Assembly (NCBI GenBank): GCA_006503475.1
Contig: RSEH01000308.1
Coordinates: 1 to 50,990, forward strand
DNA length: 50,990 bases
From: Stentor roeselii
Lineage: Eukaryota; Ciliophora; Heterotrichea; Heterotrichida; Stentoridae
Direction: 5' to 3'
Shown here one piece after another: positions 40,701 through 50,916 of the stretch. Made by a program: the position numbers and the translations under genes. Numbering within the stretch: position 1 is the stretch's first letter; every line of letters begins with the position of its first letter. The notes under the pieces were generated by a model. It was given only the letters and a program-made list of their open reading frames with translations, searched no databases and had not been told where the DNA came from.

Positions 40701-41162
40701 TTAGCCACTCCTTCTTTGTTTCAGTCAGAGTCGAGTCGATGGGAAAGTGAGGCGACTGGGTATCATATCTCTGAGAGAAACAGTCCTTCAGGTGGAAGCC
40801 AGTCTACTCCAGATGAACTTTCTTTTGTTTCTCATTTGTATGTCAAGTTATTTGTCGATATCAACAACAGTGCTCTTGTCACTAAGAGACTCTTGAAACA
40901 GGATTTTTTCTTTTTTGCTGGGTCTTTGCTTGGAACGGTTTCTGGACTCTTTGGAATCACCGGGTTTGTTATGAGCTTGTTTGAACAGCAGGTTGAGAAA
41001 ATTAGGAAAAAGATTAAGAATAGGAATACTGTGAGAGATTCGAATCCTCCAAATGATTTAAGAGTCAGTGGAACTCGACTTTCGGAAAGAGATTCTATTC
41101 CTATGAAATCTAGACCTAGCTTGAATGATGAGGTATCGAAACAACAGGATGAAGAAGAGTGA
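37782..41162 (+). CDS. Kelch-repeat / GCC2 cysteine-rich membrane protein, two 15-nt introns
   Basis: Exons 37782-38019, 38035-38293 and 38309-41162 give 1116 residues. The gene looks broken unless both 15-nt introns are removed; then a signal peptide (MLAILLTIYLCYS), Kelch repeats at about 25-610 (IIFGGRTFDGQLNDIWEF, YVFGGIDSSNIFNDMWTF, LYLYGGQRNSDKSNELWEY) and the rest share one frame. A GCC2/GCC3 ephrin-receptor-like region follows at about 627-714 (CSAGTFMSNKLCKPCSKGTF type). Membrane segments lie at about 742-764, 795-816 and 1033-1058, with an extracytoplasmic domain between the last two and a polar tail. It is likely a surface or endomembrane protein of unknown ligand. A dead partial copy lies just upstream. 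Confidence 0.88.
38020..38034 (+). other. 15-nt intron 1 of the Kelch gene
   Basis: GTAAATTTTAAATAG, phase 1, completing a Ser codon. In-frame TAA if retained. After removal the next residues are a Kelch repeat (YIFGGYSDNGP). Confidence 0.93.
38294..38308 (+). other. 15-nt intron 2 of the Kelch gene
   Basis: GTAACGAGCATTTAG, phase 2, completing an Arg codon. Retention would read TAA as the next codon. Removal joins exon 2 to the long third exon upstream of its first ATG. Confidence 0.9.
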
Positions 41163-43236
41163 GTTTTATTCAAGTTTTTTTAGGAATAGTTTTTTATCGA
41201 TTTTATTGTAGGAAAGGTTTTGATTTAATGGAAATTATGTTTAAGTTCCACTAATATGGTAGATTTTTAAATTAATACATTTTTATAGGAAAGAATATGG
41301 GTTTAATAGTTTATCAGTAAAATTATCAAGAATATTTAGAGAATTATATTTTCTAGTTTTGATCATTAGGGTTGAATTCGTTATTATTTTATATAGATAC
41401 TTGAAATGAAGTTATAAAATTTTGTTATATGATAAGATAACAGATATTGAATAAGTATTTAATTATTTCATATTACAACTAGAAATAATATCTTCAAAGT
41501 TTTTATGCAAGTCTTACTATTATCGTTATTTCTAAGGTAAATCCTGAGAGAATTCTTTGAAATTAATAGTATCTATCATTTAGTTATTTTCTTGAACTGA
41601 ATAATATTATTTTTTTATTATCAGTTTCAAATAGATAAATATTGTTTAGCATCTTAAATTTCTTGCTTCACGGAAGAAACTGACTATCATCTTTTTTCTA
41701 CTTGTAATAGAACTTTACTAATATAAGAGTCTTCATAATTTTAACTTAAATAAATTTTTTTCCAAATTGAAACCAATGAACGAATTATTATCAGTAATTC
41801 AATCACATCTCTCTTTCAACTACTATTCCTTTACAAATCACTACCTTAAAAAAGCTTGATTAAATTCAAAATACAATTAAAATGCTATATATCAATAAAA
41901 ATTTACGATTAATGATAAAAAGTCCCACTCCAAGCAATTATAATGAATGACCTAGTTCATCGGCTAGTTGTAATTTCATCAATTCAGGAAAACTATTCAA
42001 ATGATTCTATAGATAAATAGGCTCTTATAGCCAAGTAAGCCTCAATTAACCCAAAAAATAATAACTTCATTCACCTAAAACAACTACTCAGCATCAAGAA
42101 ATCACAAAGACCAAAATTCTTAATTTCTCTAAAATTATTCAGATCTTGCATCGACAGAGATCATGTAAAGACTTTCAGGTTTTTTCAGAGTTTTAAATCA
42201 TTTTCTAACCTGCTTAAAATTATGAGATAACCAGTCCTACCTAAAGCATCTAGCAGTGAATGCTGTCATCTTGTCAGTTTGAGTACTCTATTAAATTAGT
42301 CCAATTGGAGTTTATCTCCCATGTTCTTAGAGTTCATGTTACCCGAACAAACCTGGGTTAAGCCATTCAGTTCATTTGAAGACTTCTGACAGGATTTATG
42401 ATGCATTGAATTATTTAAGAATTTTTTATTAGGTTATCGATGGGAAGAGTTTTTTAAACTTGCCTGTTATCAAATAATCATGTCATCTTGAAGAATTTCG
42501 AGTTGCAAGGTTGCAGAAGACTTAAGATGAGTGTTGAGAAAGAAAATAAATTTTTTTTTGGTTTTAAAAAGATTTCTCTGTTCTTTGATGCACAATCTGT
42601 TTATTTCTAGGGTTTGAAATGGTGCCTGAAATTAAGAAGAGATGGTTAAGGGCGCGGATTATTTGACTTTGGTAATTGAGAACTTAGTTTTAGGTGAAAA
42701 TTCTGGAAGTTAAGGCTAAAGAAAATTTTATTTAGGATTTCTGGAAATCAACAAAAGTTAATTTTGTAAAAATCTCTTACACTTCTTCACTTGGTAAGTA
42801 TAATCAATGAGAAATATTCAACTCTCTCTAAATATTAGCACTTATTTTAAGTTATCTTTGTTGTTTTATCAACTCTAATTCAATATATTTAAACTCATTA
42901 CTGAATTATTATTTAGAACTACTGACTGAAAGCAAGTCTGCTCTATATTCAATATTAATTAACTAATCTTTAAGACTAGGCTTTATACAACTTTTGGCTT
43001 TAGAAGCTATAAAGGCAAATCTTATGATTCTGATATTTCATCAGATAGCGAATTTCTTACACAATTCAAAATAATCACCCTTGAATAAACTAAGCTATCC
43101 TTAAGTAAATAAGTAAAACTCGAGTCTCTGAAAGGAATCATTGTTTAATTTTTAGCCAAATAATGAACAGTATTAAAAATTTTGCCTGTTGAGATGAATA
43201 TTTTTTGTTAGATTTAAATAATAAATCAGAACTTTC
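41163..43236. other. gene-free stretch, 2.1 kb
   Basis: AT-rich spacer. On the minus strand between about 41940 and 42360 there are protein-like fragments (GRTGYLIILSRLENDLKL) among many stops. They could be another eroded repeat protein, but the stop density is close to that expected by chance, so I make no call. Nothing else is visible. Confidence 0.6.
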
Positions 43237-43872
43237 CTAATAATAGGGTTTCATATTAACAAACCTAATCCTCGAAACCTTCTTCTTCCATTCAAATCAA
43301 CCCTTTTTTTCAATGTCAAGATCATAAACAACACTAAAGCACCTTTCCAAGTTCCAACGATCCACTTTCGAACATAATCTATTCTCAGCAACCTCAATCA
43401 AATCAAAAACCTGAGAATCCTGAAAAACTTCAATTTTTGAAAGTCCTTCAATAAAAATTCCTCCATTCGGCCTTCTTCTTATTCTTAATAGTTCATCTGA
43501 CTGAAGGTCAAAAATTTGTTCTTTAAAAATCAAGAGGATGCTTAAGTGAACTGAAAAGTCTTCACCTAAAAGTCGAAAAATCTGAGAAATTGAACGAGTT
43601 AGAATTCCTCGACTTTCTGATGAAACTCGAAGAATTCGGGTTTTAAATGACTTTGAAAGGCCTTTATTATTATTGTTGAACTGATTCCGGATGGAGAGTC
43701 TTGGAAAGAAGGTGAAGATTTGGTCGATTGTTGAAGATTCTGGAAATACTTTAGACAAATTTTAGGGATTTTCTGGGTTGAGTGTATCGCTTTTAATATC
43801 TGGTAGTGAATCTTCTTGGTCTTTTTGATATTTTGGGTGGATTAGAAGGTATAAAATAAAGGGAGTTTCCAT
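43237..43872 (-). pseudogene. dead kinesin motor domain
   Basis: Reading from an ATG at 43872 to a TAG at 43237, one frame follows the kinesin motor order: SKVFPESSTIDQIF (beta-strand and helix before the P-loop), SRGILTRSISQIFRLL (kinesin GIIPRAxxxIF), a FKEQIFDLQ block (EIYNExIYDLL), LRIRRRPNGGIFIEGL (LxIRED..GGxYVxGL), then FSVVYDLDIE and KKVSRIRFVNM (where motors have SKLNLVDLAGSER). Two stops interrupt it, TAA at 43762-43764 and TGA at 43297-43299. The ATP-binding GQTGSGKT loop is reduced to GLSKSFKT, and the switch II DLAGSE is lost. No stalk or tail is present. No 15-nt intron can remove either stop. Confidence 0.75.
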
Positions 43873-44317
43873 TATTTAGGTATTTATGAAAGGGTTTTTA
43901 AAGATTTCAGGTATTATTTCTTGAAAAAATTTATAATTTTTAGCTTCAATGATTTACTTAAGTTAAATTATTAAATATCCTCATTGAGCCTGGTGAATTT
44001 TTTTTTATTTAACTGATTTAAATTAGGGTACACAATAAATTTAACAAATAATACTTAGCACCTGAGTGAATCTAATAGAAATTTTGTGAATAGTTATTAA
44101 TATCAGAGCACTTATGTTTTTAATTTATCTTAAATAGATATGAGACAAAATATCATAAATTTGTATTCTGATTAAATGAGTATCGGTAAGGTGTGATTAT
44201 CGATATAAACTAACTAATCTTTTCTCATGATATTCTAACTCAGATTATTAAAGGAATATCAAGAAAAATTGAATTCTATGTTTAATTATCTAACTATTTC
44301 TTGATAAATAAGTATCC
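43873..44317. other. gene-free spacer
   Basis: AT-rich, no open frame of note. It lies beyond the 3' end of the zinc-module gene and upstream of the kinesin relic. Confidence 0.6.
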
Positions 44318-47098
44318 TTATTTCAATTTCAGCCTAATACCGCAACACTCTTTAGTAAAATAGTTTTGATCGTATGAGATTCTAATCTTATTGAAGCAGT
44401 TCATACAAACTTCGTTTCGATTAATTATCTTTGCACAACATAAACATTTATAGTTTGTACATAGCAAATTCATTTTTAAACACCTTACACAAACTAAATG
44501 GTCACATAGCAATGAATAGTAAGCTTTTGAAGTATCGTTACAAAAACTGCATCTTCTTTCAAATCTTTGTTCAATTAATTTAATTGAGTCCTGATTAAAT
44601 GTGCATTTGAGACATTCTTTGTTTTCTTTTTTTGTACAGTTTTTGCACTCAATGTGATTACATATAAAATTCAACTGTTTACTGAAACCTTTTGCATAAC
44701 AAGAAAAACAAGGTGAATAAACCAGCATACAATAATTGCAGTTACCTTTTTTTAGTAAATAACAAGGTTCACAAAATAAATGACCACAACTTAAGATCTG
44801 ATATTGCTTCTCGCATTGATTATCACAATTTATACATCTTTTATTTTTATCTAATCGATTATCACAATCGAAACATATGAATTCTTTTCTTTTTGAGCTT
44901 GAAAAACATAATCGTATCTCTTTACAAAAATTACATGTTGTTAAAATGCATCCTAAAGGGCAGTAAACTTTTGTTTCTTTATTTGAAAAGCAATTATCAC
45001 ACACTTTATGTTCGCAGTTTAAGGTTTTAAGATTATTTACTGAATTCATACATTTAGAGCATTTTTCATCTAAAACTTCAAATTCAGCACCTATTTTTAT
45101 CTCTTCATTTATATAAATATGATCTATATTTTTTTTCTCTTCTTTTAGATTTGGATCAACTCTATTTGGAATATCAGAATTTTCAATGATTGGCTTCTTT
45201 TCTTCTTTAATTTTTTTTTCATTCTCAATTTTTCTACATTCTAAGCATGGATTTAATTTTTCTAAACAGTTATAACATGCATCATGATCACATAGTTTAT
45301 CATTGCCCTCAATTATAATCTTATTAAGATTGCATCTTGAGCAAACTCTCTTATTTATTTCTTCAGAGCATAAGATGCAAGAATTACCCAAACAAAACTT
45401 ACATGGAATATGACCACAGATAAATTTATATTCTGATTGTCTGGGAATATAACAATTTGAGCAAAGCTTTTTATCTTCACAGCAAGCTCTACATATTTTT
45501 TCTTCATTACAATAAATGCATCCCAGATGACCGCATTCAAGGTAAAAATCAACTCCAGTTTTACCACAATTAGTGCAAATTTTTTCTATATCAATTTGAG
45601 GATTAACTTTTGGTTCATCAATTTTAGGCATAACTTGTTTTAGATCAATTATTTTGTTTATTCCAAAATCATTAACTTGCTCAATAACTTTATTTTCAAT
45701 TATCATTTGAACTGGATCAATGGTTTTTAAAGGTTTGCAACTTGAACATTTTTCTGGGGATGAAATGCAATCATAACAGCAGAGATGTAAACATGATTGA
45801 CTGTTTGTTGATTCATTTATTGCTTTACACAAGTACTTTTTTTGCAGGCATCTTGGGCATTTTTCCATTTTTGTATCTTGTTCGCAAATCTCACAAAACT
45901 TAATGATACAATCATAGCATGATGGATGAGAGCATTTAAATGTTGCATTTTCGATTGAAGTTTGTTTGCAATTTATGCAATTATTTTTTGAATTCATACA
46001 ATATCTACAAATCTTTTCATTACTACACAGGCTGCACCCTTGATGGTCGCATTCTAGTATAGCTGAAAATTCAAATTCAAAGCAATTAGGACAGATTTGT
46101 TTATTTTCATCAGTTTTGGCTTGAGGGACATTTTCTATGAATGTGCAGTGTTTGCAGTAATCATTAGAGCAGCAAAATATGCAGCCAATATGAGAACATT
46201 TAAGCTCTTTAAGGTAATTGAAACTCTCGCAATTTGGGCAAGCTTGCATTTGTGGCATAGACTCAAACTTGACTATATTATTGTTTATATCACAAATTAT
46301 ACAAAAATTTTCATTATAACAATGATTACATCCATTGTGACTGCATTTCAGTTTATAATAAATTCCATCCCTCTCACAATTTCCACATTTATATTCAAAT
46401 TTTTGCACAGGTAAGTAATTTTTTTGAGCTGATTCATCATGATAGATTGATAAACTACTTCTTTGAGAGCAACTATTGCAGAATATAGTATCGTCAAAAG
46501 TTAATAAATCATTAGTACCACTGCAAACAGAGCATTTGTTATTAACAGAAACATTATCACATATACTAGGATCGTGATCTTTCATGCAATTAATACAGCC
46601 ATTATGACCGCAACTAAGACTGCAATCGATGCCAACAAAGTTGCATTTTCCACATTGGAACATTTCTTTAAAGTTTTGTTTTATTTTTTCAATTAATCCC
46701 TGTTGATCATCAATATTTTCTTTAATATTCATTGATCTGATAATTTTAATTTTATTAAGGTAGTTATCTGTATATAAATTTCTTCTAATTAAAGTTTTAT
46801 AATAATACTCCATGCTTTTCAATTTATTTAAATAATCCGTGCAAATAGAGGTGATTGCTTCTACTATTTTCGAAGTCTCTATAATTATTCTATTTTCAGT
46901 ATTTTTTAAATGAAGCAGAATATTTTTGATATGATTTAGGAAAGAATCAAATTCCTGGTCCGGTAGACTTTTTTCAAGAAAGGACCTTTTATGATTTAGG
47001 CCTGATGAGAAATATTCATTGAAATGCAAGGTGCAGACAAAGATATCATGAGAATCGCAGTAGAAATCAGGGATTCTTTTGCAAGTAATACATTCCAT
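44318..47098 (-). CDS. tandem mini-RING-like zinc-module protein with B-box-like N-terminus
   Basis: 926 residues from the ATG at 47098 (MECITCKR); the frame extends upstream but without an ATG. Residues 3-40 form a B-box-like site (C-x2-C-x7-C-x2-H-x4-C-x2-H-x9-H). Residues about 45-145 are helical, possibly coiled coil. From about 146 to 900 there are roughly thirteen short cysteine-histidine modules. Four share exact spacing: C-x2-C-x10-C-x-H-x2-C-x2-C-x5-C-x2-C, for example CPNC...CSHIGCIFC...CKHC. That is RING C3HC4 order with minimal loops. RING domains often recruit E2 ubiquitin-conjugating enzymes, but these lack the usual hydrophobic contact residues as far as I can judge, so a structural zinc-binding rod is equally possible. 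Family unknown. Confidence 0.85.
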   Translation of the reverse strand: MECITCKRIPDFYCDSHDIFVCTLHFNEYFSSGLNHKRSFLEKSLPDQEFDSFLNHIKNILLHLKNTENRIIIETSKIVEAITSICTDYLNKLKSMEYYYKTLIRRNLYTDNYLNKIKIIRSMNIKENIDDQQGLIEKIKQNFKEMFQCGKCNFVGIDCSLSCGHNGCINCMKDHDPSICDNVSVNNKCSVCSGTNDLLTFDDTIFCNSCSQRSSLSIYHDESAQKNYLPVQKFEYKCGNCERDGIYYKLKCSHNGCNHCYNENFCIICDINNNIVKFESMPQMQACPNCESFNYLKELKCSHIGCIFCCSNDYCKHCTFIENVPQAKTDENKQICPNCFEFEFSAILECDHQGCSLCSNEKICRYCMNSKNNCINCKQTSIENATFKCSHPSCYDCIIKFCEICEQDTKMEKCPRCLQKKYLCKAINESTNSQSCLHLCCYDCISSPEKCSSCKPLKTIDPVQMIIENKVIEQVNDFGINKIIDLKQVMPKIDEPKVNPQIDIEKICTNCGKTGVDFYLECGHLGCIYCNEEKICRACCEDKKLCSNCYIPRQSEYKFICGHIPCKFCLGNSCILCSEEINKRVCSRCNLNKIIIEGNDKLCDHDACYNCLEKLNPCLECRKIENEKKIKEEKKPIIENSDIPNRVDPNLKEEKKNIDHIYINEEIKIGAEFEVLDEKCSKCMNSVNNLKTLNCEHKVCDNCFSNKETKVYCPLGCILTTCNFCKEIRLCFSSSKRKEFICFDCDNRLDKNKRCINCDNQCEKQYQILSCGHLFCEPCYLLKKGNCNYCMLVYSPCFSCYAKGFSKQLNFICNHIECKNCTKKENKECLKCTFNQDSIKLIEQRFERRCSFCNDTSKAYYSLLCDHLVCVRCLKMNLLCTNYKCLCCAKIINRNEVCMNCFNKIRISYDQNYFTKECCGIRLKLK

Positions 47099-48162
47099 AT
47101 TTATAAGCTTGATATGATGAAAATATAGACACTTAAAATGGTGATTTGGATTATTTTTGCCTTTGGCCTTTTTCAAGTTTATTTTGAGGGTTTTGATGGA
47201 AATTCAATTTTTAACAGATATTTTTCTTGATATTATTTTTTATGTTGTTTTTCATAGTTTCAAAGAAAATTAATCCTTTTGTTGAGATAAAGTTTTCAGT
47301 AGTTTAGTTAGCACCCAATTCAAGAATTAATTGATATACTTTAATTATGTGTACATAGAATAGATAATTGCAAGATTTTGCAGGTTTTAGGAATCTGCTT
47401 ATAGTTTATTTGAAATACAGAATTTAATAATTCTTAAAGTTATTCAAAACTTTTCTTGTATTCTGGGAATATATCTTAACTAAAAATTATTAAAGATAGT
47501 TGAAACCTGTCTCAATTTATTTGATCGATTCAGCTCTTGTAAGTAAATGCCTGATTATTTAATATGCATTCTTATTGAATTCGATTTATTCAAATAAGAT
47601 TATTGTTAGAGAGTTTTCATCAAGAAAATTCATGTGATAGTGAATAAAATACAGATAATAAGTCTAACTAAAATTATCTTTCTAAAATTTACGAATATGA
47701 TTATCTTTTTATAAATATCTTTATATATATTTGTGCTAAGGGCTATAAAAAATGCAGAAAATATCATAATGTCTTTGGTTTATTGAATTATCACTATGTT
47801 TGAATTTATTCATTCATTCAAGTACTTTTATTTAAGACGAAATTTCATTACTTAAAATTATAAATCTCTTAATTATGTAAGTTTTCCTATTTCATTTAAT
47901 CAGATAGTTATTTTTCTTTGAAAACTAATAAATCAGTTTCCCAAATCAAAATTCCATAACAAATTACAATCAAAGCAAAAATAAAACATTTTAATATTAA
48001 TCAAATACATAAATGTCTATATTTAAAAACTCTATATCTTGAATTTCTACAACTTTAAAATAAGATACTTGAGTTTTATCTCAAAACCGTTCAAACTCTT
48101 CTCAATTCTTCCTTCTATAATTTTTCCCTCACAAACCCCCATTCCATGCTCCACTTATAAAT
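47099..48162. other. gene-free stretch, 1.1 kb
   Basis: AT-rich DNA between divergent genes; it holds both promoters. No coding-like run, RNA gene or repeat is apparent. Confidence 0.6.
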
Positions 48163-48435
48163 ATGAGTGGCTATGTTCAACGAATATCAGTCCTATCCAT
48201 TGGAAAATCTTCAATTCTTACGTCATTCGGAGTTGCAAGAGCTCAGAGCGGTCTGTTTAATAATTTCAATACTGAGAGAAAAAAAAAATATCTTGTTGCT
48301 CCAATGATGATGGAAGGAAATGAGTTGCAACCTATTTTAACTATTCTTTACTTTGATACTAGAGAAGAACTCAAAAATATGCCAAAGTTGGCAGTAGTGG
48401 GTGGTGGAACTACCAGAATCTTCGTAATTTGTTGA
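48163..48435 (+). CDS. small gene of doubtful integrity, hypothetical
   Basis: A 90-codon frame from an ATG (MSGYVQRISVLSIGKSS) to TGA. Composition is protein-like up to about residue 87. Directly after, a shifted frame continues with NSRKFVFLTSNHAFKEIAL and closes at TGA 48510-48512. Removing the 14 bases GTAATTTGTTGAAG at 48424-48437 joins the two in frame (111 residues). The second part slightly recalls a HAD-type VFLxTN motif, but I do not assign a family. It could be a spliced small gene, a frameshifted relic, or a truncated gene near the chromosome end. Confidence 0.4.
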   Translation: MSGYVQRISVLSIGKSSILTSFGVARAQSGLFNNFNTERKKKYLVAPMMMEGNELQPILTILYFDTREELKNMPKLAVVGGGTTRIFVIC

Positions 48436-48512
48436 AGAATTCGAGAAAATTTGTGTTTTTGACATCAAATCATGCTTTCAAAGAGATAGCTTTGAAGTTT
48501 GGTTATTTTTGA

Positions 48513-50699
48513 AGGGAGTTCAAGAATTTTACATTTGAAAAAGGTACAAAAAGTTAAAGCGACAGAAAAATTAAAATTTTTTTTCATAACTAGTCATTAT
48601 AACTACACGAAAGATACAAAATTTTCAATTGATTGATTCAACTCATTACAAAGAATTAGCTGGAAAATTGAATTTTTTTTTAATTTGGGTATAATTAGTG
48701 TATTTTAGGTTGAAATGATGAGAATATGTAAGATTGGTTGAAGAGGTAAAATAAGCTGATCAAAGGCTAAATTTGAAATATTATTTTATTTAAGTATTAA
48801 AAATTTAAAGTAATTTAACATAGATAATACTTCTAAATGCCTTAGCTTTAAGTAAAGATTAAATAGTTACCTTATTCTTATTAATTGAAAGCATTCACAA
48901 AAGAATCATGAAATTAGTAAGATAATAAGGAAAATGATGAAAATTTTGAAAACCCTAATCAATCAGATACTATTTGTAAACCTGATTACATATGAAGTTT
49001 ATTAATTCAACTGTTAAATATTCCTCAAGTAAAATAATTGAGTAGATGCAAATTATTAGGAAGTTTTCTAATAATCAATTTGATAATTAATTCAAGTAGA
49101 AGAAATTAATATGATAGGGTTTATTATAAAAGCAGTGATTCCTTGGAAATTATGAGATTTGATTCGATATTAAAAATTTTACTCAACCTTTCAGTACTTT
49201 AGTCATACTTGCATTACTCAAATCTATAAAATAATATTCTGAAAGAAAATATTTTAACAATAAAAATATCAAACCCTAACAAATAAAATTTAATCTCAAA
49301 TATCTTCTTAGTTTCAATAATTTATCAAACTTATAATAAACAAAAACATCACGATTCCAATCTATAAATATAAAGTAATTCGATGAAACTTCCCTAAAAT
49401 CTTATATTTTAAGTCTAAAGGTATTTATATGATTTCAATTTAATCACTTGTGATTTATTAAAAGTAGAAAAACACAGAATTTTCTGATATTTTGATAAAC
49501 CCACAAATAAAAATTAGATGTTCAAAAAAATATCTGGTTTTATATTATGATCACTACAATCAACAATAAAGATATCGCCTCTTGATCTTCTTGATCGTAA
49601 ATCGAATATCTAAGATATAAACTTGCAGTCTAACAACAAAATCAATAAATTTTATATCATTCAATGATTTCAAACAAAATTACTAATTTTTTTCCAAACC
49701 TTAAAGTATAAGATTCAGTTTTATCACCATGCAGAGATACTGTTAATAAATTTGGTTGATTTTATTGTTTTGGAAAATAAGTATTAAGGAGTTCAATCTA
49801 ACAATTATTCTCTCTAAGTAAATTTTTTTTAAATTTCAACATAAAAATCTCTATATTTAATTGATCAAATAATTTCCACATGAAAAAAATTTTAACACCA
49901 AAGTTTTATTGAGAAGTCAAAAGATGTTACAAATTTTCGAGGTTCGCAAATTGATTGAGTTTAATTGAGCAAAATATAGTTTTGAACTGCTCAAAAAACA
50001 GAGAGCTTTTGAATTGATAAATTGAAATCACCCATCTAGATATCTATTTATAAGGATCTTATGTTCTTCATAAAAATAATTAATACTTGCACTGCCTTCA
50101 AACAAGTTTTTTTATAGGTTAATTTTCAGAGTCAAAGTTTTCAAAGTCAATAAAAAACACAAGTAATAGTGAGTATTAATAGGAATCTCAGAATTCAACT
50201 GATGAGACTGCTTCAATAAAACATATCAGATGGCTTTGAACTATTCGAAATTTTAATTGTTTTATTGGATTTTTTAAAATGTTGTTGAATTTTATAATCT
50301 TCAAAGTTTTCACTGAATTTTGTGACCCTGAGAGACTGTTTTTGTCTTAATAATTTATAAAAAATTGAGTAGTGATTGCCACTGATGATGCATAATGTGA
50401 TAATCGGTAAATATCAAGAGTTAAAATTCATAAACTGTGATGTAATTTTTAAAGAATTACAATAATTCCTTGATAAAGGCTTAATTTAAGGTATTAAATA
50501 ATATCATTTATTAAAATTTTATTATTTATCTACAACTGACTACATTATAAATATCATTCAAATTAACACTTTTTAATAAAATACTCACCTGTTTACTTAA
50601 TGTTGACTTGTATAAAGAAGCTTTTGATAAAAGATTAATATGATAGTCAAAAGTTATTTCTAAGGAACATAACAAAAATCTCTATTTATATTACTTATA
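48513..50699. other. subtelomeric gene-free stretch, 2.2 kb
   Basis: Very AT-rich with homopolymer A and T runs. No open frame of note, no tandem array other than the terminal telomere, and no recognisable mobile element or RNA gene. Confidence 0.65.
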
Positions 50700-50914
50700 T
50701 CAAAAGACTATACTTTTTAAAAAATTTCCTGTTGCCAGATTCCAAATTTTTACTGTTTTATCTGCAGATAAGCTGAAGAAAATTTTAAAATCACGTGTAA
50801 CTTCCAAGTGATTTACTGCGTTTCTATAGCCTCTCAAGGTTAAACATTCCTTCATAGTCAAAATACTTCAGAGTCTTATCGTAATATCTGAGCTTCAATT
50901 GATAACAAATGAGT
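50700..50914 (-). pseudogene. WD40 gene fragment ending at the telomere
   Basis: On the minus strand, an open run at 50855-50700 gives a textbook WD40 repeat (RNAVNHLEVTRDFKIFF, then SLSADKTVKIWNLATG) and stops at TGA 50702-50700. Just upstream, another frame (50914-50846) gives the end of the preceding blade (YYDKTLKYFDYE). The two are separated by a frameshift near 50850, and the rest of the gene would lie where the telomere begins. It is therefore a 5'-truncated, shifted remnant. Confidence 0.7.
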
Positions 50915-50916
50915 CA

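Noticed and set aside
38382-41162. Kelch gene starting at the ATG at 38382
   Set aside because: That start lacks a signal peptide and cuts a Kelch repeat; two 15-nt introns extend the gene to 37782.
41940-42360. Possible ankyrin- or WD40-like relic on the minus strand
   Set aside because: Fragments look protein-like, but the number of stops is about what chance predicts, so there is no real support.
47099-47176. N-terminal extension of the zinc-module protein
   Set aside because: It would start at TTG; the first ATG lies at 47098, directly before the B-box-like cysteines.
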